Shown here: positions 19,601 through 27,776 of the stretch, piece after piece
Layout: every line of letters begins with the position of its first letter
How positions within the stretch are numbered: position 1 is the stretch's first letter
The notes under the pieces: model-generated
What the model saw: only the letters and a program-made list of their open reading frames with translations
Told to the model about the DNA's origin: nothing
Database searches by the model: none
Source: Rhodothermus profundi
GTDB lineage: Bacteria; Bacteroidota; Rhodothermia; Rhodothermales; Rhodothermaceae
DNA length: 64,000 nt
Reading direction: 5' to 3'
Assembly (NCBI RefSeq): GCF_900142415.1
Contig: NZ_FRAU01000005.1
Span: forward strand, 37,854-101,853
Translations under genes and position numbers: made by a program

Positions 19601-20049
19601 ATACGCTGAGCGAGACGGCGCAATTTCAGTTCCTTGATGATTAGCCCTGCCATGATCGTTTTCCCCGCACCCGGGTCATCGGCGATGAGAAAACGAATCC
19701 GGGGCAGGTTGAGTACGTAGCCGTAGACAGCTTCTATCTGGTGAGGGAGCGGATCGACTTTCGAGATGTTCATGGCCAAGAGTGGGTCATAGAGAGAGGC
19801 GTAGCGGTAGCGGAGCGCCTCCAGGCGAAGGAAAATATCCCGCGCGGCACCAGCGAAATCTGTAGCCACAGGCACGATCTGGAGATTCTGGATATCCGCC
19901 CGGGGTAGCATCTGGTCAACATGATACCCCGATGTTGTTGTACGACCAACGATGCGCACATAGGAGCCTAAATCCTGAACAAGGTTGACCTCAACAGATT
20001 CAGGCCAGTGAGGTCCCTGAATGATGTCTCCCGGTTTAATGTGTCCCAT
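16699..20049 (-). CDS. SNF2/SF2 DNA helicase with C-terminal DUF3883 (PD-(D/E)xK-like) domain
   Basis: A 1116-residue protein. The N-terminal SNF2-type motor has motif I ADDPGAGKT (Lys130), motif II VDEAH (residues 223-227), LTATPHKGD, and the C-terminal motor with ATEAAGEGINLQFC and EQRMGRIHRYGQ. A coiled middle region follows. The last 100 residues form a DUF3883 domain with NLGFDI and, about 15 residues later, YIEVKAR, a pattern compatible with a PD-(D/E)xK nuclease core. Such helicases occur in DISARM (DrmD) and in helicase-methylase-ATPase defence modules. It is the last gene of the block, 279 bp after the DUF499 gene. It probably tracks or unwinds invading DNA; its own nuclease activity is unproven. 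Confidence 0.88.
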   Translation of the reverse strand: MGHIKPGDIIQGPHWPESVEVNLVQDLGSYVRIVGRTTTSGYHVDQMLPRADIQNLQIVPVATDFAGAARDIFLRLEALRYRYASLYDPLLAMNISKVDPLPHQIEAVYGYVLNLPRIRFLIADDPGAGKTIMAGLIIKELKLRRLAQRILIVVPGHLKDQWRREMKERFEEHFVVVDRRTMEALFGENVWLRENQIITSMDFAKQDDVLPSLAAAHFDLVIVDEAHKMSAYRYGNRLTRTARYRLGETLSQIATHLLFLTATPHKGDPENFRLFLDLLVPGFFATEDLLQESIRNRDNPLFIRRMKEDLKDFEGKPLFLPRHVRTISFDLGQESPKEKELYNALSRYVQTQYNKALTKDKRRNVAFALVILQRRFASSTYALYRTLQRRKKRLEDLLRMSDPERRKQLERPILFDPEEAEDASEAERWQQEEIWETLTVAENRRELEREIETVKHLLHQAEAIIHSGEEVKLRHFRQALNDLERRFPGEKILVFTESRDTLVYLEQRLRQWGYSVCTIHGGMKLEDRIQAEAVFRNEAQVMVATEAAGEGINLQFCHLMVNYDLPWNPNRLEQRMGRIHRYGQTKEVDIFNLVATDTREGMVLQRLFEKLEEIRQALGSDKVFDVLGEVYYGKNLAQLMLEAAASARSLDEILREIDIQVDEEYIRRVRENLGESLATRYIDYTRIREMADQAREHRLIPEYTEAFFKKGWEAAGGRYRKRRDGFLAVESIPPAIRRVAEEDAFRKRFGSLLNRYPKVAFDREVAFRHPDAEFVSFGHPLFEALLRWVEMSLNDALHRGAVFTDPDGRLDGVLLFYEGEITDGTGRVAGRRLLAFFADRKGGDVRPVNPALLWDLLEGGDTCGRDDVSLEALKELTLPVVLEELERYRTEIARERERQAHIKEKYGLRSLEHFILELDGDLINLYARQEQGEKVDLVIHNKKEQKRRYEQALRELEEEIRRERVLTLSTPRFVAAARVVPAKVAADKMSEDPDVEQVGMAVAMDYERRYSREPEDVSAQNLGFDIRSRDPRTGRKRYIEVKARAGVGPVALTKNEWFKAQRFGDEYYLYVVLNAATKPELYIIQNPAVNLKPEEVVEVRYWVGMEEILRGGREEG

Positions 20050-20328
20050 GGTTGTTTCTTTCTATCTACAGGTTGCTACTTAGTTGCTGGTTGCGCAGGG
20101 AATGCTGAGAGCGTGGTGGCAACTCACCGGGAGTGAGAAGTTTCTTTGAGACTTAACATAATCTCTGACACCAAATATTATATGCCTGAGATGAGATAAA
20201 GCCAATCTGCGAGCTGACCCAGCTGGAGGCTCCACAAAAGCAGGAGACCCATTTTTATCAGAGATGCCAGGTGATTCGAGAAATAATGAAATTTTACTTT
20301 CGACAGATGAGCTCGGCTTCAAGTATTT

Positions 20329-23300
20329 CTACGCCTCCTCCACCTCCATGCCCATCTGTCGGAAGGCTTCCAGGACCTTGTGTTCGTACTCTTGCTCAGT
20401 CATCTCGCCCTCACTGGCGTTCACAGTCACTTCCAGCCTGTTGAACCGATGCTGAAGCAGATTGAACACGCCCAACAACGAGGATACCTGTCCCCGGGAC
20501 ACGACGAAACGCAAGGTCAGAGTGCGGCGCACAGGCTCAGTGACAGGTACACTTTCGGTGGTGGCTGTGGCCCCGGGAGTGGACGCGGTACAATCTCGCA
20601 CCTGACTGGCAGGGATCGTTTCTGAGTACATGTGGGTAGCTTCTGATTCTACCCCGTCAGGGGGAGAGGCGGCCTGTGCCTGCTGAGTCTGTTGGGCCTC
20701 GCAGATGTCCGCGCGGATGATGATTTCGTTCCCGGCCAGCGCTACAGTGGGCGATTCCTTGTAGGCCACGCAGCGGATTTCCCCCTCTTCCAGCACGCCC
20801 AGGCCAAAGAGCCCCTGTTGGACACCGGCCACGATGCAGCGGCGCCAGGCGTCCTCACTGACGACGCGCAACGCGCCCGGGGTGCGCGACCAACTCTGCG
20901 CTAGTTGGGCGGTGGACACGTACTCCTGGTCGCGCAGGTAGCGCTCCTTCAACACCAGAGGCTCCAGCCGCTCCAGAATTTCACCTTCGTTGCGTAATTT
21001 GTCGTATACCTCCTCGTCAAGGGGGACATCCACGCCATACGTGCCTGTGCCCATGTCCAGCTCCAGTAAGTCGCCGTTCGGGCCCGGGATGTAGATGAGG
21101 CGGTAGGCATTGCGCACCTGGTCGGTAAGGTCTTTCTCCAGTTTGGCGATCCGCTGCTTCACCTCTTTACGCTGTTCCTCGGTCAGGCGCAATGTGTCGT
21201 CCCTCTCGATGGAGCGCAGGGCCGCATACTGGCGCAGAAGCCGCTGCAGTGCGAGGTGTTCGTGCTCCATGGGCGCGAGGAAGAACAGGGTGTTGCGGTG
21301 GACGCGCGGGGTCTGCCCCTTTTTCTCCAGGAACGCGCGCATGCGTTCCTCGTCCCGCTGGCGGAAGATCAGCAGTTTGAGTTCGGGGGTGTCTGGGATG
21401 TCGTTTTCGCTCTCCGGCCAGATGTAGACTTTGACCCTGTGGCCGCGCATTCGACGCCCGAGCCGTTCCCGTTCCAGGTTGGTGATGTCCTCGGGGCGGA
21501 TGTTCTCCTCCCGCACCAGGAGGATGCGGTTCAGGTTGGGCTGGTTGGAGAAGTAGACCTTGCCGTCGGACTGCTGGAGATAGAAGAGGCGGGTCTTGAG
21601 GTGTTCCAGGGCTTCGGCCACGACGCTGGCGGGATTCTGCAAGGTGGTGGCGTGGCGCTTGACTTCGCCCAGGGTAGCGCCACGCTCGGTGCCCCCAGAG
21701 AAGGAGTGCAGGAAGACGGTGGTGGCCGCGCGCGTGCCCAGGCGCAGCCATCGGTACGCGTCACCCAGTTCCTGGTCCACCTTGCGCGCGCCCGCGGCCG
21801 CGTCGGTGATGTCCGCGGCAATAACGCTGTCGAACTCGGGGCCGATGTGCTTGAGCAACTCGCGGCGAATCTCGGAGTCAGCCAGGTCGAAGTCGGCCAA
21901 GGTAATGTAGGGCAGGTTGCGTTCCCGCAGGTTGTAGACCACCAGGGAGAGCAAGCGCAACACGCCCCGGGTGCGCTGGAAGGAGGAGAAACTGCCCCAG
22001 CGGTGGTAGAGCACGTCAATGGCGTCGGGCAGGAAGGGGTAGGAAACCAGGAACCGCTCCCGATATTCACTGGGCTCCATGCCCGGTGGCAGCAGGTTCT
22101 CCCGCTCCGCGTAGTGGAGAAAGCCTTCTACCACCTGTCGGGCTGCGGCCTCATCCACGCGGCTGAACAGGCGACGGCGGATGACCGGGCTGATCTCGTG
22201 TTCCTGCACCGGGGTGTAGATTTTCTCCATGCGGCCGAGCACTTTCTGCATCTGCTGGAAGAGGCCCTCTGCGTTTTCGTCGTAGCGTTCCAGGAGGCTG
22301 GAGGGCAGAGTGACCACCAGGCAGGCGCGCTCCAGGGTGCCGACGGTCTCGGTGAGTTCCTGGAGGAAGGCTTGCGTCTGCGCGGCCAGGTTGCTTTGGC
22401 CCACGGTCACACCGGCAGCCTTGATGGCGTATTCGAGCACCTCGTCCATGAGGATGAGGACGGGCTGGTGCGTGGCCAGCAGCGTGCGCAGGGCTTCCCG
22501 GCCGGGCGCGGTCCTCCCCTCGAAACCGACACGCGTGCCGGTCAATTGCTCGGCCATCACGCCCCACAGGGTGTCCTTGTTGGCGTCCAGCACGGTGCCC
22601 ACGAGTACGACGGCGCGCGCGTTCCACTCGCGAGCCTTGTGGTACATGGCGATGAGCGCGTGGGTCTTGCCGCCGCCAAAGGGGGTTTGCACCTGGATGA
22701 TCGGATCGCCGCCCCGACCGCTCAGGCGCTTTTCGACCACGGCGAGCAGGTTGGTCAGGCCCTCAGTGGGATAGGTCTTCTGGAAGAAGCGGCCCGGGTC
22801 CTGATATTCGTCCGGCGCGCGGCCCTGGAACACCTCCCACAGGTCCGCGGCGAACACGTCCATGGTCAGGCGGCCGGCCAAAATGTCGTCGTGAGGGATG
22901 GCGATGGTGTGGAAGGCTCGCACCACCTCGCCGGTCTGTTCCTGCTTCTCCGTGATGATTTTGCGAGCGTCCTTCAAGGCTGGCCAGCGGTGTTTCAGGT
23001 ATTCTACAGTTTCCTTGGGATTCAAAGAGCGAGTGGTAGTGCCAACGCGGACGTAGAACTCTTCTCCTCTGGTCCCTTTGAGAAAGATGGGTTCCGAGGC
23101 GGGCTGCACCTCGAGGACATAGATGAGTTTACCCTCTACTTCCTCAAAGCGCCCCTGGATAAGGGGGGCGTACTGGGCGCCCAGGTGGCTACTGAGGATG
23201 TTGGCCAGGTGCTGTTCGAAGCGGTCACGGGAGTGCCTGAGCAGGCGGAGGTCATTCTCAAGCCCCAGGATGTGGCCGTCGTCTTCGATGCCGATGACCA

Positions 23301-23457
23301 GGGTGCCGCCGTCAGTATTGAGAAAGGCGACGATGGTCTTCAGTACCTGGTGTTGGAGCGCGGGGTTCCGTTTGCCCTGGCGCACATCCCATTGCAGGCT
23401 GCTCTTGAATTCAACGGTCTGGCTTTCGCCGCCGGCTATGATCTGTCTGATGTTCAT
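20329..23457 (-). CDS. DUF499 ATPase with N-terminal AlbA_2 (Schlafen-type) domain
   Basis: A 1043-residue protein. Residues 1-130 form an AlbA_2 domain (TVEFKSSLQWD, FLNTDGGTLVIGIEDDG, FYVRVGTTTRSLN), a nucleic-acid-binding module of the Schlafen family. From about residue 200 on it is a DUF499 ATPase with Walker A FGGGKTHA (Lys264) and Walker B VLILMDEVLEYA (about 331-341). The ATG at 23457 was chosen because CAGGAGG lies 5 bp upstream; the frame is open a little further. It begins 1 bp after the stop of the sacsin-like gene, so translation is likely coupled. DUF499 proteins accompany DUF1156 methyltransferases in putative antiviral modules, where they may act as the motor or switch. The role is inferred from context. 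Confidence 0.87.
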   Translation of the reverse strand: MNIRQIIAGGESQTVEFKSSLQWDVRQGKRNPALQHQVLKTIVAFLNTDGGTLVIGIEDDGHILGLENDLRLLRHSRDRFEQHLANILSSHLGAQYAPLIQGRFEEVEGKLIYVLEVQPASEPIFLKGTRGEEFYVRVGTTTRSLNPKETVEYLKHRWPALKDARKIITEKQEQTGEVVRAFHTIAIPHDDILAGRLTMDVFAADLWEVFQGRAPDEYQDPGRFFQKTYPTEGLTNLLAVVEKRLSGRGGDPIIQVQTPFGGGKTHALIAMYHKAREWNARAVVLVGTVLDANKDTLWGVMAEQLTGTRVGFEGRTAPGREALRTLLATHQPVLILMDEVLEYAIKAAGVTVGQSNLAAQTQAFLQELTETVGTLERACLVVTLPSSLLERYDENAEGLFQQMQKVLGRMEKIYTPVQEHEISPVIRRRLFSRVDEAAARQVVEGFLHYAERENLLPPGMEPSEYRERFLVSYPFLPDAIDVLYHRWGSFSSFQRTRGVLRLLSLVVYNLRERNLPYITLADFDLADSEIRRELLKHIGPEFDSVIAADITDAAAGARKVDQELGDAYRWLRLGTRAATTVFLHSFSGGTERGATLGEVKRHATTLQNPASVVAEALEHLKTRLFYLQQSDGKVYFSNQPNLNRILLVREENIRPEDITNLERERLGRRMRGHRVKVYIWPESENDIPDTPELKLLIFRQRDEERMRAFLEKKGQTPRVHRNTLFFLAPMEHEHLALQRLLRQYAALRSIERDDTLRLTEEQRKEVKQRIAKLEKDLTDQVRNAYRLIYIPGPNGDLLELDMGTGTYGVDVPLDEEVYDKLRNEGEILERLEPLVLKERYLRDQEYVSTAQLAQSWSRTPGALRVVSEDAWRRCIVAGVQQGLFGLGVLEEGEIRCVAYKESPTVALAGNEIIIRADICEAQQTQQAQAASPPDGVESEATHMYSETIPASQVRDCTASTPGATATTESVPVTEPVRRTLTLRFVVSRGQVSSLLGVFNLLQHRFNRLEVTVNASEGEMTEQEYEHKVLEAFRQMGMEVEEA

Positions 23458-23458
23458 G

Positions 23459-26400
23459 CTAGCCTCCTGCATTCGGGCCAAAACGACTATCGGACCGGGT
23501 TTGAAATTTGTGCCTTTGGAGGATATGGTCTTTCCTTACTCTGTATAATACCTGGACACGTTCGAATCGTTCTGCTTCAAGTATTTCGGCTGGGTTTTGC
23601 AGGGGAAGGATTTCATCGGTGTTCAAGACAATCACCATAAGCCAGTATCGCGTGCCATACTCTTCCGCTTTCTTCCATTCATTCTCTGTCATCACAACGT
23701 CTTGCAAAGAGCTTAAGCCCTTCACCTCTACAACAAAATATTCTTCTCCATTCTCTACCACCAAGTCATAACCGCGATTTTGTTTCGACACGTCCTGCAC
23801 TCGATATCCTTGTTGTCGCCACCATTCTTCAGCCTTCTTCATGGCATATTTTTCCACATCGGCATCACCCTTCTGACCCCGATATCTGGAGACTGGTTTG
23901 ACATGTGACTCAGCCACGCCGATTTGATGCTTTACGGGAGTTTCTTGTTTAAATCGAGTCGATTCCTCTCGGGCAGATTCATTTGGACGAGGTCCACTTT
24001 TCGTGGTGAGAGACTGGAGTTCTTCTAAAGTGAGAGGGACGTAATCTTCGTCTCGTTCCTCGGCCCTTATCTGGTTAAGTTGTTTGTCTTCTGGATGTGC
24101 CGCATGGGAAGATGAAAGTTGAGGCTGTGCCGGCGTAACCTGGCGGTCATCTTCCACAAGCGTGTGGAGGTTGGACAGACTGACCTGTATCCTGCGCTCC
24201 CAGCGTTGTAGGATTTTCTGTAGCCGCAATTTGCTCCCCAATGCTTCCCATACGTCCTTTGTGAACTCTCGTAGACCGGGTACTTCCAGCGCTCGCTCTA
24301 AGGCATCACCTACAGGATCGGCCAGCGATTCCAGGGCATCAGGGGTGAGATACAAGTGCCAATTATCCCGGTCAAAGTAGGCTTCGTCCGTATCAGGGGC
24401 ACTGCGAATTCCCTTGATCTCGTAGTAGACGTATATCTGCTCGACACGCTTAACTGCAGGAAACTTTGTGGGCAGGTTCTGATTACCTGCCCGGTTTGCA
24501 AACTCTATAAGCAAGGGCCATATTCGGTGTAGCGTTGAGATGTCCCTGGCCAAAACAGAAATTTCTTGTCCTTCATGCTTAATGTGCGTGGTCGCTGTTG
24601 AGACACCTGGAATCTCCAAGCGACCCGCTAATTCTTCTAGCCCGGTTAAGGCCCACCAGCCCAGTGACCACGAACCAAACTTGCCCTGGAAGAGGTTGAC
24701 CAAACGTTCTTTGTCGGGTATCACCAAGTCCTGGGCCTTGTACCACCAGACTGTACCCCCTGAGTCGCGGCCCGGCCAACAGCGTTCTGTGCTGAGCAAA
24801 TGCCGGTCCTCTTCCTCCAGTTGATCCCAGTACTTCATCAAAAGGTCGGCAATGCGCCTTACCTGTTCAATATCGGGATGTTCTTTCTGTTTGGCCAGTT
24901 GAAGGAGACGTTTGGCAAGATGACCCGGCTGCGGGTCCTCAGAAACACCCAGAACTTGGACAAAGAACGACTTAAGGTCGTGTTTTCCCCATGCCGGACT
25001 GAGGTGGGGAACACTTTCTGACGGGTCGTACCAGCACACCTCGTCTGTACGGAACCAGCCATACTGGGGATGCAGGATAAGGGGCGAACTGTTGAAGTGT
25101 CTTGCTACATCCTCTATTTCGTTATTATCTTGCTTTGCAAGCCATTGGTAAATGGGTAGAACTTTGTTCACATCCCTCTCATTCTGATCGGCAAGGTCAT
25201 GCAAGTATTGGAGTACATCTTTTATGTCTACAGAGAGCCGGATGCCCAATATTTCTGCGAGTTTTCTATATTTTTGCACCCTGAGGGGAATATCGGGGTG
25301 CAGGTATCGCATCTCTGGACCAAGGACTTCCTGGAGAGAAGGATCCCATAATTCCCTTGGAGGCGCAGACATGCCTTGTGCATCCACCAGCCAGGCAGCC
25401 TCTCTGAGGCGAGCTATCCAGAGTGACAAAATTGTCTCAGACCGATTGGTGTAATAGAAGTACTTGACTTCTGCATTTTGCACTTTGGGGTGTTGCTCAA
25501 GTACTTCTGCCATTACGACCCAAAGACATCGAGAATTTTCTACTGTGGGATTACTGGACACTGCCCCATACACTGCTTCAAAACCATCAATGTCCCAGTC
25601 TACCCCCTCATATCCTTGAGTAGAGTACAGAAATAAATTTTCTGATGGATTCCTTCTCGAAATCCATTCTCTCACCTCCCAGTCGGATAGGTTTTCTTTC
25701 ACTGGTTTAACAACAGGAAGATCTTGTACCCCAAGAGCACGAAGAAATTCTCCCCAATCATCCTTGGACTCTTGTTGCTCCCTGTAATCCTCAGACACGA
25801 AAGAGCGTCCCCCAGCGATACGGAAGTATTGCTCCACTGCCCTAATCCCTCCCAATGCTGTAGGCAAGTACATGTTACTTGCGCTCATGTATTTTCCTTC
25901 TTGCGATCGTAAAAAGGGGAGCTCCCCTATCTTCCTCAGATCATCTCTTGCGATTTTCCCATCATTCCAGAGGTGATAGAGCATTCGAATGTGCAGCCTG
26001 TTATCATCGGCTGGCGGCACGGTTTCGTGACCATAAATCTCCTGTAACAGGCGTTCAACAACGTTGAATGGGGTAAACTCTCTCACTCCGAGTCCACGCA
26101 AGGATTCCCGAACGGCCTCATCGGTTGCCAAATCTTGCGCTATCAGAGGAAGGTATCTTTCAAACGGCTTGAGCACCTCAGGCAGGTCTGATGGTGGAAA
26201 CACGGCAACGCAAGGCTGAATATGAGCCCCAGTATGCACTCTCACAATGGGGATCTGCTGTATGTCTTCGAGTAAATCTCTTTGAGAGGCAAGATACCTG
26301 TAGAGTTTCTTGAGCCATTCGGTGGATTGCTGTTCGAACCATTGAGGTTCTTTGTTCGCAAGCCATTGCACTACATTCTTGCTGTGAATCGTTTCCACAC

Positions 26401-27760
26401 CGAACTCTTGGAGTAGCTCACGCGGGTAACCTTGCCTTAATTCCGGAGATACCCACATTGCCTTGGAATTACCGGTCAACTCACGCAAGTCTTGAACATC
26501 GATCAGACTATAGACATCACTATTATGTGCAAGATATACATCTTCCTTGCTGTAGAGACCTCCGTCTTCTCCGTGAATGAAGGCACCGCTCTCCAGTGCT
26601 TCATATAAATCCCCAACAGGAGCCACGAAGGGGCCCTTACCGTCATCTTTGCGTGGGAAGATATGCCAGACACTCGGAGGAAGTCTGTTTGCGTCTCGCA
26701 ATTTCTCCGGCAACTGCCGGAGGGTCTCTCCGAGTTCCTGTAAAGCCCAACGCGTGAGAGGATCGTTTTCTTGAATGCCTCTGCGGTCCAAGGTAGCCGC
26801 GAAGCGGGCACTGATGTGAAACCGCAATCCGGTATGCTGGTAAAGAGGGAGCCGCACAAATGCCATTCCTTCTTGTGGGAGATAGGCTATAGGAGGCTGA
26901 TATCGTAAGGCTATTGCGGACTTGGGCGTGATATTTTCTTTCACTTTTCTCCATCGTTTCGCTCCATGAGCGTCTCCGTTCTCCTCGAGGTAATTTACAA
27001 TTTCGGCGATAACATCTTGGGGGATTGCCTGCGATCTTTCCAAGCGTAGCCAATATTCCTCTCGTAAAGTTCCATCTACCTCGTACAAGAACTCCACTTT
27101 ATAGGCCTGCCATGCAGGATCTGGTACTTTTATAGATGTCCGTTCACAGACATATTCCGATGTGCGGTGCTTCACCTCATTTTTCCAAATAATGTTTTTC
27201 AGGGAGTCCATGAACAGGAGAAAGAGAAAGGCCTTCTCGTCAAAGATTTCCGCAAGTTTTTCAGTAGGTGTTCTTTTCACCTTTCTGAAAGGTAACCAGA
27301 AAACAGTTTTGCCTTTGCTGTACAGTTCGTTGACCAGGGACGGTAAGGCTGAGTTATCTACGGGGAATGGGTCAAGCGCGCTCTTGAGTCGAAAACGAAA
27401 TGCACCTGACAGAACGTGAGGCTCATCGGTTACCAGAAGCACAGCCTTAAACCCAATGCCAAAGTGTCCTATCGAGCGTGCATCCTTGTCGGAAACCAGA
27501 AGTCCTGAAATGGCTCTCACATCATTTTCGGAAAACGCTCTCCCGTCGTTCCATATGAGAAGTCCGCTTTCGTACAAATGAAATCCGAGATTTTTCGCGC
27601 CTGCGTCTTCTGCGTTCTGAATAATCTCTAAGGCTAACTCTTCAATAGAGGGACGCAATTTGACGCCAAGCGCTTGGGCAACCTCGTACCGTTTCTCACC
27701 CCATAGCCGTTCATTCCGACGACGAATTTCTTCGAAAAACACTGTTTTGTCAGCCACCAT
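23459..27760 (-). CDS. Sacsin-like GHKL ATPase with C-terminal DUF3883 domain
   Basis: A 1433-residue protein. The N-terminal GHKL (HSP90-type) ATP site is complete: the N-box IIQNAEDAGA with Asn49, the DxG motif WNDGRAF (Asp72, Gly74 region), and IGHFGIGFKAV (about 97-107). A long middle region resembles the sacsin/No-vein type but has no motif I can name. The last 150 residues are a DUF3883 domain: RGYDLVVENGEEYFVVEVKG, TENEWKKAEEYG. The start at 27760 has GGAGG 7 bp upstream and lies 16 bp after the methyltransferase stop. The gene is visibly more AT-rich than the methyltransferase and DUF499 genes on each side, which suggests a different origin. Proteins of this layout are frequent in defence islands; mechanism unknown. 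Confidence 0.85.
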   Translation of the reverse strand: MVADKTVFFEEIRRRNERLWGEKRYEVAQALGVKLRPSIEELALEIIQNAEDAGAKNLGFHLYESGLLIWNDGRAFSENDVRAISGLLVSDKDARSIGHFGIGFKAVLLVTDEPHVLSGAFRFRLKSALDPFPVDNSALPSLVNELYSKGKTVFWLPFRKVKRTPTEKLAEIFDEKAFLFLLFMDSLKNIIWKNEVKHRTSEYVCERTSIKVPDPAWQAYKVEFLYEVDGTLREEYWLRLERSQAIPQDVIAEIVNYLEENGDAHGAKRWRKVKENITPKSAIALRYQPPIAYLPQEGMAFVRLPLYQHTGLRFHISARFAATLDRRGIQENDPLTRWALQELGETLRQLPEKLRDANRLPPSVWHIFPRKDDGKGPFVAPVGDLYEALESGAFIHGEDGGLYSKEDVYLAHNSDVYSLIDVQDLRELTGNSKAMWVSPELRQGYPRELLQEFGVETIHSKNVVQWLANKEPQWFEQQSTEWLKKLYRYLASQRDLLEDIQQIPIVRVHTGAHIQPCVAVFPPSDLPEVLKPFERYLPLIAQDLATDEAVRESLRGLGVREFTPFNVVERLLQEIYGHETVPPADDNRLHIRMLYHLWNDGKIARDDLRKIGELPFLRSQEGKYMSASNMYLPTALGGIRAVEQYFRIAGGRSFVSEDYREQQESKDDWGEFLRALGVQDLPVVKPVKENLSDWEVREWISRRNPSENLFLYSTQGYEGVDWDIDGFEAVYGAVSSNPTVENSRCLWVVMAEVLEQHPKVQNAEVKYFYYTNRSETILSLWIARLREAAWLVDAQGMSAPPRELWDPSLQEVLGPEMRYLHPDIPLRVQKYRKLAEILGIRLSVDIKDVLQYLHDLADQNERDVNKVLPIYQWLAKQDNNEIEDVARHFNSSPLILHPQYGWFRTDEVCWYDPSESVPHLSPAWGKHDLKSFFVQVLGVSEDPQPGHLAKRLLQLAKQKEHPDIEQVRRIADLLMKYWDQLEEEDRHLLSTERCWPGRDSGGTVWWYKAQDLVIPDKERLVNLFQGKFGSWSLGWWALTGLEELAGRLEIPGVSTATTHIKHEGQEISVLARDISTLHRIWPLLIEFANRAGNQNLPTKFPAVKRVEQIYVYYEIKGIRSAPDTDEAYFDRDNWHLYLTPDALESLADPVGDALERALEVPGLREFTKDVWEALGSKLRLQKILQRWERRIQVSLSNLHTLVEDDRQVTPAQPQLSSSHAAHPEDKQLNQIRAEERDEDYVPLTLEELQSLTTKSGPRPNESAREESTRFKQETPVKHQIGVAESHVKPVSRYRGQKGDADVEKYAMKKAEEWWRQQGYRVQDVSKQNRGYDLVVENGEEYFVVEVKGLSSLQDVVMTENEWKKAEEYGTRYWLMVIVLNTDEILPLQNPAEILEAERFERVQVLYRVRKDHILQRHKFQTRSDSRFGPNAGG

Positions 27761-27776
27761 CGTAGGTCCTCCCAGG

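Noticed and set aside
20080-20322. Minus-strand open frame of 80 codons between the DUF499 and helicase genes
   Set aside because: TTG start, low-complexity content, no motif; treated as intergenic.
21256-23640. Plus-strand open frame of about 790 codons opposite the DUF499 gene
   Set aside because: It mirrors a motif-rich minus-strand gene in GC-rich DNA, has no recognisable domain, and crosses the real gene boundaries.
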